Shown: piece after piece, positions 24,430 to 36,218 of the stretch
Layout: each line of letters opens with the position of its first letter
Position numbering within the stretch: the stretch's first letter is position 1
NCBI GenBank assembly: GCA_903813345.2
Contig: CAIIXF020000009.1
Coordinates: 1,798,001 to 1,862,000, forward strand
Origin: Owenia fusiformis
Taxonomy: Eukaryota > Annelida > Polychaeta > Sabellida > Oweniidae
Reading direction: 5' to 3'
Length of the DNA stretch: 64,000 nucleotides
Position numbers and translations under genes: made by a program
Notes under the pieces: model-generated
Databases searched by the model: none
Told to the model about the DNA's origin: nothing
What the model saw: the letters and a program-made list of their open reading frames with translations, nothing else

Positions 24430-27400
24430 ATGAAGATTCAGGGTAGCGTTGCTATAGTAACAGGAGCAGCCCGAGGATTGGGGAAAGGTATTGCAGAGGA
24501 ATTGCTCAAACGAGGGGCAAAGGTGCAGTATTTATCGTTACATTACTTTTTGTATTTACACCCACATACATGTACTTACACCAACATATGTCTGACTATG
24601 TGTGTGTGGTACCAATTAACAGTTTTTTTTTTAAATATATATTTATTTAAGTCAAGAACAGCTACATATTTGTCACATAATGTTTACAGAATCAAATATA
24701 TCGAAATAGATGCATACACGTTGTAAAGTCAATTATGCTTAATTATCAAGGAAAATCAGTCGAAAGTATATCGTTGAGAGGATTCCATTTATCTCCTCTT
24801 CCAACACTTATGTCTAGTTTGAAGTAGATTAATACATTTAACTTAAAACCTCTAAATGTTGGTTTCACTCTAGAATGTTTACATAGGAATACATATCTTT
24901 TAAAAAATGTTATTTAAAACAACCGCCTCTTTGGTCATTAAATGTGGTCCTAATATGATAGTTTGCTTGTTACAGAAATGCTCATATTCTTTTGGGAGCC
25001 ATTGTTTTATATCTTGTACAAGGTTCTGGACTATTGCACAATCATGAAAAAGGTGGCATATTGTTTCTACATGTATCCGACAAAAAGTGCACATATCAGA
25101 GTTATTTTGAATATTGTTGAATAATTACTTTAATCAGCATGTTTGGCTTAACAGTTTTAACTGCTATAGGTATGTATAGCTGATATTAACAAAGGAGAGG
25201 GCGAGGCTGCTGCTGGAACACTTGCAACAACGTTTGGTCAACAGAATGTCTTTTTCCAAGAATGTGATGTCACGAAGGATGAACATATCAGAGGTAAAGA
25301 AGCTGGGGGATGACGCCTAAAGAAATACTCGATCAGATCATTGAAAAATTTCAACTGGTAGTTTGCTTTGTTTATGCGGGTACGCTTTTGATTGGTCAAT
25401 CAGCCACGCGTAGTGGCGACCGTGTCGGCATGCCTACAAATACGGTTTCGCGATAGACCTGACAAATACGCGTATGAATTGCAGTGATGCATTCGATTGT
25501 ACAAGGCGGCTATAATTTAGATCAGATAAGTAGAAAATACAGACATGGGCAAGGCTAGGTATAACCCCTCGAAAAAGGAAATTATAGTAATATTCTATAG
25601 ATATGCGAAAACGATATCAATATCTTCCGGAAGAGATCTACAATATGCTGTTATCGTATTGCTTCTATTTCCTAGGTGCGTTTTGTGCAGCTAAAACGAA
25701 TTTTGGAGCAGAGGTGAACATTCTTGTGAACAATTGTGGAATAGTGCAGGAGGACAATGTTTCACTCACTCTGGCAGTCAATGCGGTATAATATGAAGTT
25801 TATTTTATTTGGAAGCATCATGATACATTCACAAACATATTGTATAATGAAAATACCATATATTATGTAACTCACAGCTGTAAGCGTTATATTTTGCACA
25901 AACGATGTATTTTGTTTTAACAAATGCCATAGTATTTTATTGAAATAATATTATAAGGCCCACCTAGGAGTGATTTAAATAGATGGACCAAACGGAAACT
26001 TTAAAACTCATCGAATCCCACCCGCCATATTGACAGATTTAAGAACCGTCAATGTATCCTGATATTGACTAGTTTGTTTCAAGTTGAGATGACGACAAGA
26101 TATGAAAGAGACATAAACATATCATACATTAATAAAATAAAAAGCTATGGTAAAATTGTCGGTTTTTTATGTTTTAGGAAGCCCCTATAAGATCAACGTT
26201 TACAGCTATTGAACTAATGGGACGTCACAATGGAGGTGCCGGAGGCGTTGTAATCACAACTTCATCTTTTCAGGGTTCGTACACTTCTTTCGTAAAATTG
26301 TGCATCCAATGAGTATTCCTACTTTTATTTTGTTTTAACGCCCATTTAAGCTTTAAAAATGAGACGTCAATAAATGAGAGATAAGCATACTTTTGCGTAG
26401 ATTTCCTCCAACAATTGCAATGCTAGTTCACCGAGTCTGCTGCCATTTCAATAAACTCTACTGATTCTTCCAGGATTAATTCCGTTTGGTTTCATGCCAG
26501 TGTACAGTGCGTCTAAACATGCAATCGTTGGGTTCGTGCGTAGCATCGTGGTAAGAATGATTTTTGCTTTGCCCAGGAATTTGTCGTTATCGCTATGTAT
26601 GTAAGCAGTTCATAGATCTTGTTTTAAATAAATCGAAATATTACTATGTCTCGATTTTACTATAAACTGTAGACAAATTGTTGCAAAATAAGCCTGAAAG
26701 TAACGTATTTTAGGAAAGTCCAGATTTTAGTGATTGGGGGATGCGATTTAACTGCATATGCCCTGGCGGTATTGACACTCCCATGTTAAAAGACGAATAT
26801 CTTGAAGGACGTCTAAGTGATAAATCATTTGCCATAGTAAGGAAACTACTCACAACTATTTCACTCCTTAGGTAAGACTTTAATAACCAATTCTTAGATG
26901 TCGTACTTTCGTACAATTATTCATTCTATTTCCTGTAACATTTTGATGGATTAAACATTTTAACAGTTTTCACGAGAAAGTCTATTGTGACTCAGCACAC
27001 TTATTTCTAAAACAAACTAGTCCAGCTTTAAGCTAGTATTCCATCTTTTATGTAAATTAAGAAAACCAACGTTTCATAAACAATCTCAATTAATGTTTTT
27101 CCATGAACATTGTGAAATGCAAAATCGAAGAAGCTGAAAACCAGCCACTTTGTACTTGATGATCGAGAGTGTTTGAATTGCATTAAAGAATCCTGTATCA
27201 TATATTGGAAATCTAAAAGCAAGCAACCATCACGATTCTGATATCTTCATCACGTTAACACAAATTCTGAAGAACTTACTGACTTTCCTTTCAGACCAAG
27301 TGAGGTTGCTTTAGGTTGTATCAAGTTGATTGAGGACGATACATTAAATGGCAAGGCCTTACTCATCAACCACGGGGAGACGGGGGAAGGCGAGGTAGCT

Positions 27401-27442
27401 TATACGGTTATAGATCCACCTACTGACAAAGTCAGACTCTAG
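24430..27442 (+). CDS. HPGD-like short-chain dehydrogenase, complete (7 exons)
   Basis: A complete paralogue of the gene at 696-12582. Exons: 24430-24522, 25170-25293, 25676-25785, 26178-26274, 26474-26550, 26714-26871 and 27295-27442, giving 268 residues (human HPGD has 266). TGAARGLG at 11-18 is the glycine-rich NAD loop. Asp36 ends beta-2 and selects NAD. NNCG at 91-94 replaces the usual NNAG. Ser138, Tyr152 (YSASK) and Lys156 form the catalytic set. ICPGGIDTP and LIEDDTLNGK follow. I chose the ATG at 24430 because MKIQGSVAIVTG aligns with the family start. An in-frame ATG at 24358 would add 24 residues rich in basic and aromatic residues. It probably oxidises a hydroxyl on a lipid-type substrate. 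Intron positions and phases match the first copy, so the pair arose by gene duplication. Confidence 0.92.
24900..25094 (-). mobile_element. Non-LTR retrotransposon 3' fragment (Cys/His finger)
   Basis: The minus strand encodes a short peptide with CTFCRIHVETICHLFHDC, which matches the Cys-x2-Cys...His...Cys finger at the end of many non-LTR reverse transcriptases. Nothing else of the element is recognisable. It is a relic in intron 1 of the second dehydrogenase gene. Confidence 0.6.
25113..25146 (+). repeat. 34-bp direct repeat, copy 2
   Basis: The exact partner of 22991-23024. It lies directly beside the retrotransposon fragment and 23 bases before exon 2 of the second dehydrogenase gene. 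Confidence 0.7.
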
Positions 27443-29573
27443 AAAGGACCATTTTACGAATTTTACGTCATTGATTATTTTGCAAATTTTAAATGTGATT
27501 GGATTGTTACACAGATTGCATATGTTTACAGAAACGGCAAACGTAGGACAGGGTACTACAATATTCGAAGATGCAATTTGAAATTCAAAGTCTCGTGGAG
27601 CTACATTCCGCATAAAATGTTTGAAAATATTTAAAATTTCTATACTGTCTGTTACTTCATTATGTTTGTCGAATAAATTCAGTTCTAGTTCAGGTTCTAG
27701 TTATACTGTAGTAAAATATCCCATCCACTGTTTATCGGAAACACGCTGCATTAGCCCTCTGTATACGAATTAAACACATCAAAAATCAATGAAATTAAAT
27801 AACATCATAAGTGTTATGGCATTAATAAATGAAATAGAATATATTGACTCACGTTTTCCAGCAGCACCTTCCTGATTTAAATTGATGTAAATCCACAATA
27901 CAAATAAATAATTAAATCCAGAATATACACGTATTATTTCCATACTTCCAATTCCCAAAAATATTATTCCTATTTCGTTTTCATGAAATTGTGTAGATGT
28001 TTAAATTTCAAGTTTAAAACTGTACTGTATTGATGTAACAGGTGACCAGTAATTTGGATCAATTACGAGCATCGCTCGATCTAATTTGCATATTAATGGC
28101 AATTTCAAGACTCTTGATTGGATATTGGCGACAGCGACACCTGTCCATGCATCTGGCGCAACCTGTAATTGCAATCGTAAAATGTAATTACGTATTTTGA
28201 AATAATTGACATATACTTCAAATAAATATAACTTGTGTTTTGGGTATTTTGGCCGTTCTTAACTTCTCAAATGTAATTATCCTGTGTATCTAAATCTTTA
28301 TAACGATATGGAGAAATTGAAAGGAACCATGTCGATACAATAGATGTCATTCCGAACGGAATAAATTGAATTTCTGTTTTATGATAGTAAAAATCTACCA
28401 TCTCAAAATTGTAATTGAACGATTACTGAAATTGTTGTTTCTTTTAAAATAAAGGTTGTCCCCAACGTTACCAATTATTAATGTAATGTCATGTGACATT
28501 TTAATATGTCTTTTAGCATACCGCCTAGGAAAACCCCAATCTTTATTCACCTACGAATCGGTATACTGTTGTTTGAGAGATGTTTAGGACATCAAGAGAA
28601 TAAACATGATTGTTGACGTTATATGGACTATATCCTCTAGTAGGTGCTGTCGTAGTTGACGATTTACATCTCAAAAATGAAATTAATGACGTTTTACCGA
28701 ACTAAGAGAGTAATTAGAAATTAACAATATTACGTCATGTGGCCTGTCAATAGTATCTGTATCTTACAAGGAAGCGATGATTATTAGGTTTGACATTGTA
28801 AAGAATGATGGCTAAAAAAGAAGCTGTCGGGCACAAAAATATCGCTATATAGTGGTTCTTCCAGACATTTGACAGCAAATTTAAATGCATATAACATTTA
28901 ATAGGCATTATATATAGATTTCATTTACCAAATAGAATAATAGTGACTGCCACATTTTTTGGGGATGTTTCGTAGTTTCAAAGTCAGTGGGCAGACTATT
29001 CAGTATATCAGTGGAAAATATACTTTGCTCTATTTAGCCAAATGACAAACCCGACATGCATTACTAAAAAATCGACATTGTCAACAATTAAAATTTGAAT
29101 TGAGATTAAAAATTGAATGAATCATTATAATTGAAATTTTGAGAAGTATGCACCTGTGCACCTTTCTTCATTACAAAAAAATAGTCAACAGTTTACTATT
29201 GTGCGCATAGTTATATATTTTATATTGGTTTAAGTATTTATTAACTCTTCTAATATTTATACTAACCATGTGGGAACCTTCACACCATTGTACATTTTGA
29301 TAAAAAATTCTGTTCAATTCTATTACTTGCGGCATCATGGAATGGACGAAGTTAAAACCGTTTTCGATTCTAATTGTGAGTACCAATAATACGCAGATTA
29401 TCAGCGTTTAGAGTTTTGTGATAATCACTTTACAGTTGTTTTTACTGAGGTAGAAGTTCAATGTACATTGCGTAGTCAGTTCGCGGATCAGTCTCACACT
29501 CATGTTGATATATCAAGAATTTCTGGGCAATATGAGTCATTATATACACCCCCAATCCGCACACTGAAATCAC
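27443..29573. other. Intergenic, no gene seen
   Basis: This AT-rich DNA follows the second dehydrogenase. I see only the poly(A) signal at 27672-27677. No exon with both splice sites and a recognisable product was found on either strand. Confidence 0.5.
27672..27677 (+). terminator. Poly(A) signal of the second dehydrogenase
   Basis: AATAAA occurs about 230 bases after the stop codon, the first canonical signal on the plus strand there. Confidence 0.55.
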
Positions 29574-29733
29574 GGTACCGTACGGTACCGCATACAGTAC
29601 CGTACGGTACCGTTTGCACGGTACCGTACGGTACATTAAGAGTATGGTACCGTACGGTACCGTAGGAGTACGGTACCATACGGTACCGTTGGATTACGGT
29701 ACCGTACGGTACCGTACGATGCCGTACGGTACC
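29574..29733. repeat. Palindromic-word cluster 1 (7 units)
   Basis: Seven units of the perfect palindrome GGTACCGTACGGTACC or one- to three-base variants are separated by short unrelated spacers. The word nests two GGTACC hexamers around CGTACG. A larger cluster lies at 33829-34083. Confidence 0.9.
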
Positions 29734-30043
29734 GTTTCAGCTGTAATACTATACAGCACCGTGTAAGCTATATATTTTCTCTTAATATTTTGAATATTTA
29801 ATAAGCATTAAATTACTATAGTATTTCAATAATATTTTACTCTATTCTGAATGAATCAACTCATTGATTAAGCTTGTGGCTTGAAAGATTTGAGAAAAAC
29901 AAACATTTCATTAAGAATTTCCATACTTTATTGCTTTATAAAATTAAAATTGTACAAAACATCTAACTAAATATATCTATTTATATTTACATTAAAATTT
30001 ACAATGTTTAATATGGACACGCTAACGCGTATAGTACATAGTC

Positions 30044-30213
30044 CAACTACTCGGGCCATATCAAAACCAATACAAACATACAGAAGGCAGGGAGAGGAAA
30101 CAGGGTAGAACTTGTGAGATAAAAAAATGGATGTAGCGGAGGTTTAAAATTAAAATAATGAAATAAATGATCTTGCGAAAATGTACTGGTTTTGATATGC
30201 TCCGAGTAGTGGG
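30044..30213. repeat. Imperfect inverted repeat
   Basis: The segment at 30044-30071 (caactactcgggccatatca...) is complementary to 30186-30213 (...tgatatgctccgagtagtgg) over about 28 bases with a few mismatches, and the loop is about 115 bases. It may be a MITE relic or an RNA hairpin in the 3' region of the candidate transcript nearby. Confidence 0.5.
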
Positions 30214-30255
30214 AGATCTAGGCCTAGAGTGTCCTTGTTATGGTAGTGCAGGTGT

Positions 30256-30288
30256 AGCAGCAGGAGCAGCAGCAGCAGCAGCAGCAGC
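30256..30288 (+). repeat. (CAG)n microsatellite
   Basis: About ten GCA/CAG triplets with one interruption. On the minus strand it lies in the putative last exon of the candidate transcript. Confidence 0.9.
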
Positions 30289-30916
30289 TGTCTCTTGAGT
30301 CCTAAATCGAGTGACCAGATGCTCTGAGTTCAGTGATGTATATCTGGAAATAGAACATAGATTAATTCATTTTATTTCATTGTCTTAATTTTTTTAAAAT
30401 CTCCAAATTAAATAGTGGCCAATATCCCCGGGAATTTGACATATTTTTCGTTCTGTGCATTTCCGGTTATAAGAAATTGGCTGGTGCTGTTAGCCTAAAA
30501 TAAATTTTTTTTATTCTTCTTTGAAATTGTTCATCAACAACAATGAATGTTACTAATCTAGTATTAAACTGGGTAAGGCCGGAGTGTATACTGTATCTGG
30601 GACATTAAACAGGATTGATTTGCCAGAAGACTCTATTGGATTTCCGGTGATTTTTTAGAACACGTTTTCAATTTCATGTTAAAAGATTACTGTGTTTATA
30701 TATCATATCAATATCTATTTCAAGTCACATATATTTTATACAGTAAACATTAGCGCAAGCGCTATTGACCGACATTATAAATTATAATTTTGCATCTACC
30801 CTGTATCAAAGTCGAAATTATTTTATCATCTCTAGAAGTGATTTTCCTGGAGGTAATGCATTCGCCTAACATATGCACCTGTTTAAATCCCCAGGAAATG
30901 GCCAAAATCAAACATA

Positions 30917-31794
30917 CACTCCCCTCCATAAGTTTGGCAACCTTTTTTCCCCATTGAACTATGTGTTAAAGCCTCTTTACGTCTGAATTTTTATTTACTT
31001 AACCGGCGATGAAATAACTTATAATATTGATGGAAACGTAACTTGACTTTATTTCCAATACCTCCAAATTTTCTCAATTTTTTCCTCAATTACAATTGGT
31101 CGGAAATTGATGATAAATTTGATGAATTTTTGAAAATCGTCATTCCCATGTAATCCAATGGGAAATGGAGGGTTCGGGGCAAATCAGAAATCAGGATATC
31201 TTTTCAGTAAAAGATTCAGCAAAAAATATTTTTATATAGAAAATTGAATTGTCTAACTTTTTTGAACACTAAGTGTTCAGTTTATTTGATGAATATTAAA
31301 GTTACAGCGCTTCAAAGTCATTTTTGAATATAATTTTTTGCCTCCTGTGTTATTCAATGGGAGAGGTTTTTTGAAAAACAATTTTGACTTTAAAGCCCTA
31401 TAACTTTGTTGAACCTGAAGAAACATATCAATTTTTTGTTAAATAAAGTTAGCAAATTCAATTGCCTGCCTAACTTGTATTTTTTGCAAGGACTCGGATG
31501 GATGGATATTCTGTCATATGACTTGCGGCAAACCTACCATTTCCCATTGGTTAACATGGGAATGACGATTTTCAAAAATTCATCACATTTATCATCAATT
31601 TTCGACCTATTGAAATTGAGGAAAAAATTGAGAAAATTTTGAGGTATTGGAATTAAAGTTAAATTACGTTTCAATCAATATTATAGTATAAGTATTTTCA
31701 TCGCAGGTTAAGTAAATAAAAATTCAAAGGTAAAGAGGCTTTAACACGTAGTTCAATGGGGGAAAAAAGGTTGCCAAACTTATGGAGGGGAGTG
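30917..31794. mobile_element. Foldback MITE copy 2, intact
   Basis: The termini are exact inverted repeats, CACTCCCCTCCATAAGTTTG and its complement, flanked by TA on both sides. The arms pair along most of the 878 bases. There is no coding capacity. The TA target and the short CACT ends suggest mobilisation by a Tc1/mariner-type enzyme. A split copy lies at 3236-6502. Confidence 0.8.
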
Positions 31795-32339
31795 TATGAC
31801 TGTCCAAAATCTGTTGCGCTTCCCTCCTCCTTTATCTTTTGAACATTTTATTCAATGTACTGATTGGTTCCAAAAATAAAGCCATATTTTTGAGAACTTA
31901 CTTTGTTTCTTGGACCTCCAATGGATGGGTATAAGGTAAAAGGATCAGTCCTAAACGTTTCTTTGGCAAGCAATCTAATTGACTCCTGCAAAAACGAAAA
32001 ATTAATGAGTTTTATATTTTATTATAGATAAATCATAAATGTATTTCATCTTGTAATACTGATAGCCTTTCTCGAGCTTGCACTGACCAAACCTATATCA
32101 GTATACTAAATGAAATCAACGATTTTGCAAATTCATTTGAAAAAACAAGGATTTCGAATTTCCCTTCTTTTAGATGACATTGAAATCAAAACAATTCAAT
32201 ATTACTAGTAGGCCTATACAATAACTACATTTATATGGTTTTAATTTTGAAATTAAAATATAGTCAATTTCTGTAAAATGCTCAATGGCACACAAATGTT
32301 AAAAATCCTAAAATAATGGTGATATGCCAATATGGCTCG

Positions 32340-32750
32340 ATGATATGAAATGAAATAAACAAACATGGTGATATGACATAGGAGACATGCATGATGGAAT
32401 GAATGGTGGTCTGAACGTGTTGAATAGGTGATATGACATGGGGCATGAATAAGGTTATGAGCATGGTAGCATGATGAAATGAACATGGTAATATAACATG
32501 GGAGCATGATGATATAAAATGAACATGGTGATATAACATTGGACCATGGTGATATGAAATGAACATGGTGATATAACATGGGAGCATGGTGATATGAAAT
32601 GAACATGGTGATATAATATGGGAGCATGGTGATATGAAATGAACATGGTGATATAGTATGGGAGCACGATGATATGAACGTGATGATATGGCATGGGTGG
32701 AATGATTAGTGGACGGTCCAAACATGGTGATATGACATGGGGGCACTATT
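32340..32750. repeat. Minisatellite (gatatgaaatgaacatggt type)
   Basis: An imperfect tandem array with a basic unit of about 20 bases and a higher unit of about 40, alternating GATATGAAATGAACATGGT and GATATAACATGGGAGCATGGT-like words. It produces His- and Ile-rich open frames on the minus strand that are only repeat translation. Confidence 0.85.
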
Positions 32751-33828
32751 CCAACAATACGCTGAATAAGCAAAATATATTATTATTAGATTTCATAAAA
32801 CTGTAATAACGTTTACTCTACGCACCTAGCCTAAATAGCTTTAAGCATGTTGCATTCCCGGTTGCATTCCACATTACTAATACATGGCCCTCCATCCATT
32901 GATTATCATATGTATTGTATTCTTCACTGCCTTCACTCCTCATGATATGCCAACTTCTGACCAATGCCAACATCAAGTCTATAAAAGAAAAGGTAGCCTA
33001 GAAATGCATTGCCGATAGAAAGTGATCTTTCATAAATCTAGGCCTAAAGAATAAAACATTTAATTTAAAACTGAAATCACTCAGAAATTACATTTTAGCC
33101 CATGTCTGGCTTCATTCAGAAGATATTATGCATTGTATATTATTAATATATTTTTAAAAACTCCAAGGAACTAAGCTTAGCCTATGCTCTGGACTTTCAC
33201 AGTGACTTTGCAAAAAAAATGTTCAATTCCTGAATTCATTTTTATCAGTCTAGGCTAAATTTCACCCTAGCCTATCCACAGAGCACAGGGGATTGCCTGT
33301 GCCACAGAGCCTATCTGGTATTTGAAAGTTTTCTATATAATAGGTACACCTAACCTATGCTCATTTATTCATAACAAACCAATCAAATATATACTTACAT
33401 GTGAAAATCGCAGACAGATGGCAGAGACTGGCACAGAAATCAAAATTTAAATATGTGGCTTCTCAAACTTCCTGTATGAGTCATAAAATGTGTGACGTCA
33501 TAGGTCAAAAGTTCAAGGGGGTTTCCCAGGGATTTCCCTAAGATGTCAAACTCAATGAAGAAATCACAATACAATAATGAATGTTCTTTAAAAATATATT
33601 TAATTTATAAAGCTGAATTAAAGCAATGGACTTAATGGACTATAATATGTCATTATAATGATATTGGAGAGCAAAAACAGGTATTTATTCATAATTAACC
33701 TGATATTTCTATATATTCTTATAACCTTCAAAAGAAGTAGGACTGACTGATCATTATCCCAAATTCTAAATAATAGATCCCCGAAAAGTTCATACAAAAT
33801 TTTAATCATGAAAGTATAAGACTAGAAC

Positions 33829-34083
33829 GGCACCGTACGGTACCGTATCTCCAATCGGTACCGTACGGTACCATATTAAAAAACGGTACCGTACGGTACC
33901 GTCTAAGCAATACGGTACCGTACGGTACCATATTCTCACGGTACCGTACGGTACCATCTACACGGTACCGTACGGCACCGTGTTCACGGTACCGTACGGT
34001 ACTGTTTGAGCTTACGGTACCGTACGGTACCATATTTCACGGTACCGTACGGTACCATAGCCAAAACGGTACCGTACGGTACC
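33829..34083. repeat. Palindromic-word cluster 2 (10 units)
   Basis: There are ten copies of GGTACCGTACGGTACC, seven perfect and three with a single substitution. Variable spacers of 8-13 bases mostly begin with AT or GT and end in AC. The conserved word and unconserved spacers show that the palindrome itself is the repeated entity. Confidence 0.92.
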
Positions 34084-34520
34084 GTTGGAGATTGGCTGTG
34101 TACAATATAAAATAATAGTTTCCCAATGATTCATAATATTCAAAATTAATTTTTGTAAATATTATTTTTAATACTTTTGAATTTTCATCAAATCATCCCA
34201 ATATTTTTGAAGAAACTCTGAATTATGCAAAAGATTTTCTATTTCGGATAGCGATGTTAAATTAAAACATTTTTTTCAGAAATATAACTAAACTAATCTT
34301 TCTATTTATCACATTTTTTTGTTCACAGCGGTATATCTTTCACCTATATTTTTAAAGAAAATCTAAATTGTAGAAAAAGTCGGTCGGCATTGAAGTTCTA
34401 CATTAAATTATATACACGGAGTATTTTCCTCGACCAAAGGACCAAAGACTAAAGGACTTTGACATTAACATGTAAATCCTTACTCAAGATTGTTATTTCG
34501 TTTATACTCTATGAGTATAG

Positions 34521-36218
34521 ACGTTTTTTGTCGGGACGGTTGGATTGCGCATTCAAACGACGATGCAGGCAAGGGTCGTATGGAACACTGCCGGAAGCTG
34601 GGCGGATGACGACCTCCAGATATTCCAACCATTTCCTAGCCCACAGTTTTTCGAAGGTATGAGCATGGTTAACAGTAGTTCAGGGCCAGATATCATTTCC
34701 CTTCTCTAATGTATTTAGAGCTACATGTTCCTGTAATCGTAGTTAAGTAATACCGGGGTGAAAGAAATGATGGTCCCCTGGGGATTATGGTCTCCTTTCT
34801 TAACGGGCCTTACTGGACCTGACTGTGTATAAATAATAAGGAAAATAATTGTAATTAGGTCACCATATAAATCAATGGAGAGCAGGACCATAAATTGATA
34901 GGACCTCTGACTGATCTCTCCCAGCTCTGTTTGGCAATAAATGGAGTCAATGTGCTCGACTTGAAAAGAAAAAAAGAACAGTACGAATTTAATGCATATC
35001 TTTTACTCTACATGGGTTCCTCAGTTTGGTTCTTGGTTAATTCTAGAATACTCTTCATTAATATACTCTCCTTAACACACTTAGATGGTACTGGAGGCAT
35101 GAATTACATTTTACAGGCGGGCATAAGGCGCAGGCTAACATGAATGAGTTAGAGACTGGCATAATAACAATTGCTGACGATACTGGCGGGGAATTAGGTG
35201 AACCGAGGTACTTTACTCTAATGTGGAACGATGGCGGAGCTGATATGGACGGAGCAATATGGAGAGTGCATTGCGTTGATGGTGAGATTTTATGCATGTG
35301 AGGTTTAGTTTCTGTTGAGAGTTAAGGATCTTCCGAATTCAAGCTGTCACTTAACGTGTTCATAATCTCTTTCGAAAGAGTTGCACTGGAGTTGTGTTTC
35401 GGCAATCATGCTCTCGTGCATTCAAGATTATTAATAAGAAGGTTGCAAAAATTAATAGCCAGTGTAGGTATGTCAACCATAAACCATAATATTTCAATGG
35501 GTGGTGTGTCAAAGCCTTTTACATTTGAATCTTACTTTTACCTTTCTTAGAAATGCCAAGCTCTCATTGCCCTGTAGTTATCTCCAGCGTGTCACATGCG
35601 GTGGGTAAAAAACTTGATCCGATGGGCTGCATTTGTGCTTAACAAACCCACGCACCGTGAACTATCAGCAACAATATTTAATCAAAACTTTTTTCGCAGA
35701 AATTTCTTCTAATATTTCATGTTTTCGAATAAAAAGTTGACGAAATATAAATTGGGTAAAAGAAGTGAACACACGGTTCAATTATTATTCTAGATTTCTG
35801 TATGATATATTCAGGGGGCATCATGAGTCATATTGAAGGGGTCATTGTTTCTGTGATACGTTTTAATTAGGTTTCTTGTTATTTAATATTTATATATAAT
35901 GTTTTATAATTGGCAGGATATGTTCCTCTAGGCGACGTCGTATTCGGTCACGAGGACGCCTACCCATACCCACTGCAAGATACCGTCAGATGCGTGCGCA
36001 ACGATACAGCCAGCCCCTGCACATTTGGGGCCCGAGTATGGACTGATGTAGGGACTGGTGCGGAGAAGGATGTCTCCATCTGGGCTATCAGACCCAATAA
36101 CACACAACTTAGCACATTTTTCATGTCGAGCAACAACCATAGTACCCCGCCCACCAATACGCCCTGGTGTTTGAATAACAATAACAGAAACACAGTTTTG
36201 ACCCCCCAAAACAAATAA
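34521..36218 (+). CDS. Vps62/DUF946-type protein
   Basis: Three exons join in phase: 34521-34656, 35117-35281 and 35917-36218, ending in TAA. The product has the repeated motif of this family: MWNDGGADMDGAIWR, then GYVPLGDVVFG, DTVRCVRNDTASPC and WTDVGTGAEKDVSIWAIRP, with a C-terminal TFFMSS...TPWCLN segment. These match the WxDxGxGAxxDxxxWxP...GYxxLGDV pattern of Vps62-related proteins. An in-frame ATG at 34563 gives about 187 residues. The frame is open from 34521, so a further 5' exon is possible (acceptor tatag). The family name comes from a yeast sorting mutant and the biochemical role is not established. Domain assignment is fairly secure; the N terminus is not. Confidence 0.78.

Larger units (their letters stand above)
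30240..33470 (-). other. Candidate small spliced transcript, coding frame unresolved
   Basis: Four minus-strand blocks have good splice signals. The first exon ends at 33399 (ACAT|GTAAGT). The second starts at 32978 after tttatag and ends at 32826 (strong GTGCGT donor) or 32878. The third is 31985-31902 (84 bases, GTAAGT donor). The last starts at 30343 after tttccag. An AATAAA signal follows at 29927-29932. Exon 2 has one fully open frame that includes an ATG at 32973. In exon 3 two frames stay open, one giving ETFRTDPFTLYPSIGG; the strongest exon 2 donor leads to an early stop instead. The last exon has a (GCT)n tract that would encode poly-Ala in one frame. I do not recognise any product. 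It could be a small protein or a noncoding RNA. Confidence 0.3.

Noticed and set aside
32253-32773. Long His/Ile-rich open frames on the minus strand
   Set aside because: They are direct translations of the 20/40-base minisatellite in several frames; no splice or start context.
29442-34033. Arg/Tyr/Thr/Val-rich frames over the GGTACC clusters
   Set aside because: Products of the palindromic word read in frame, not genes.
33829-34083. Regular palindromes with variable spacers resemble a CRISPR array
   Set aside because: Repeat is only 16 bp, spacers are 8-13 bp, no cas genes, and the DNA is animal.
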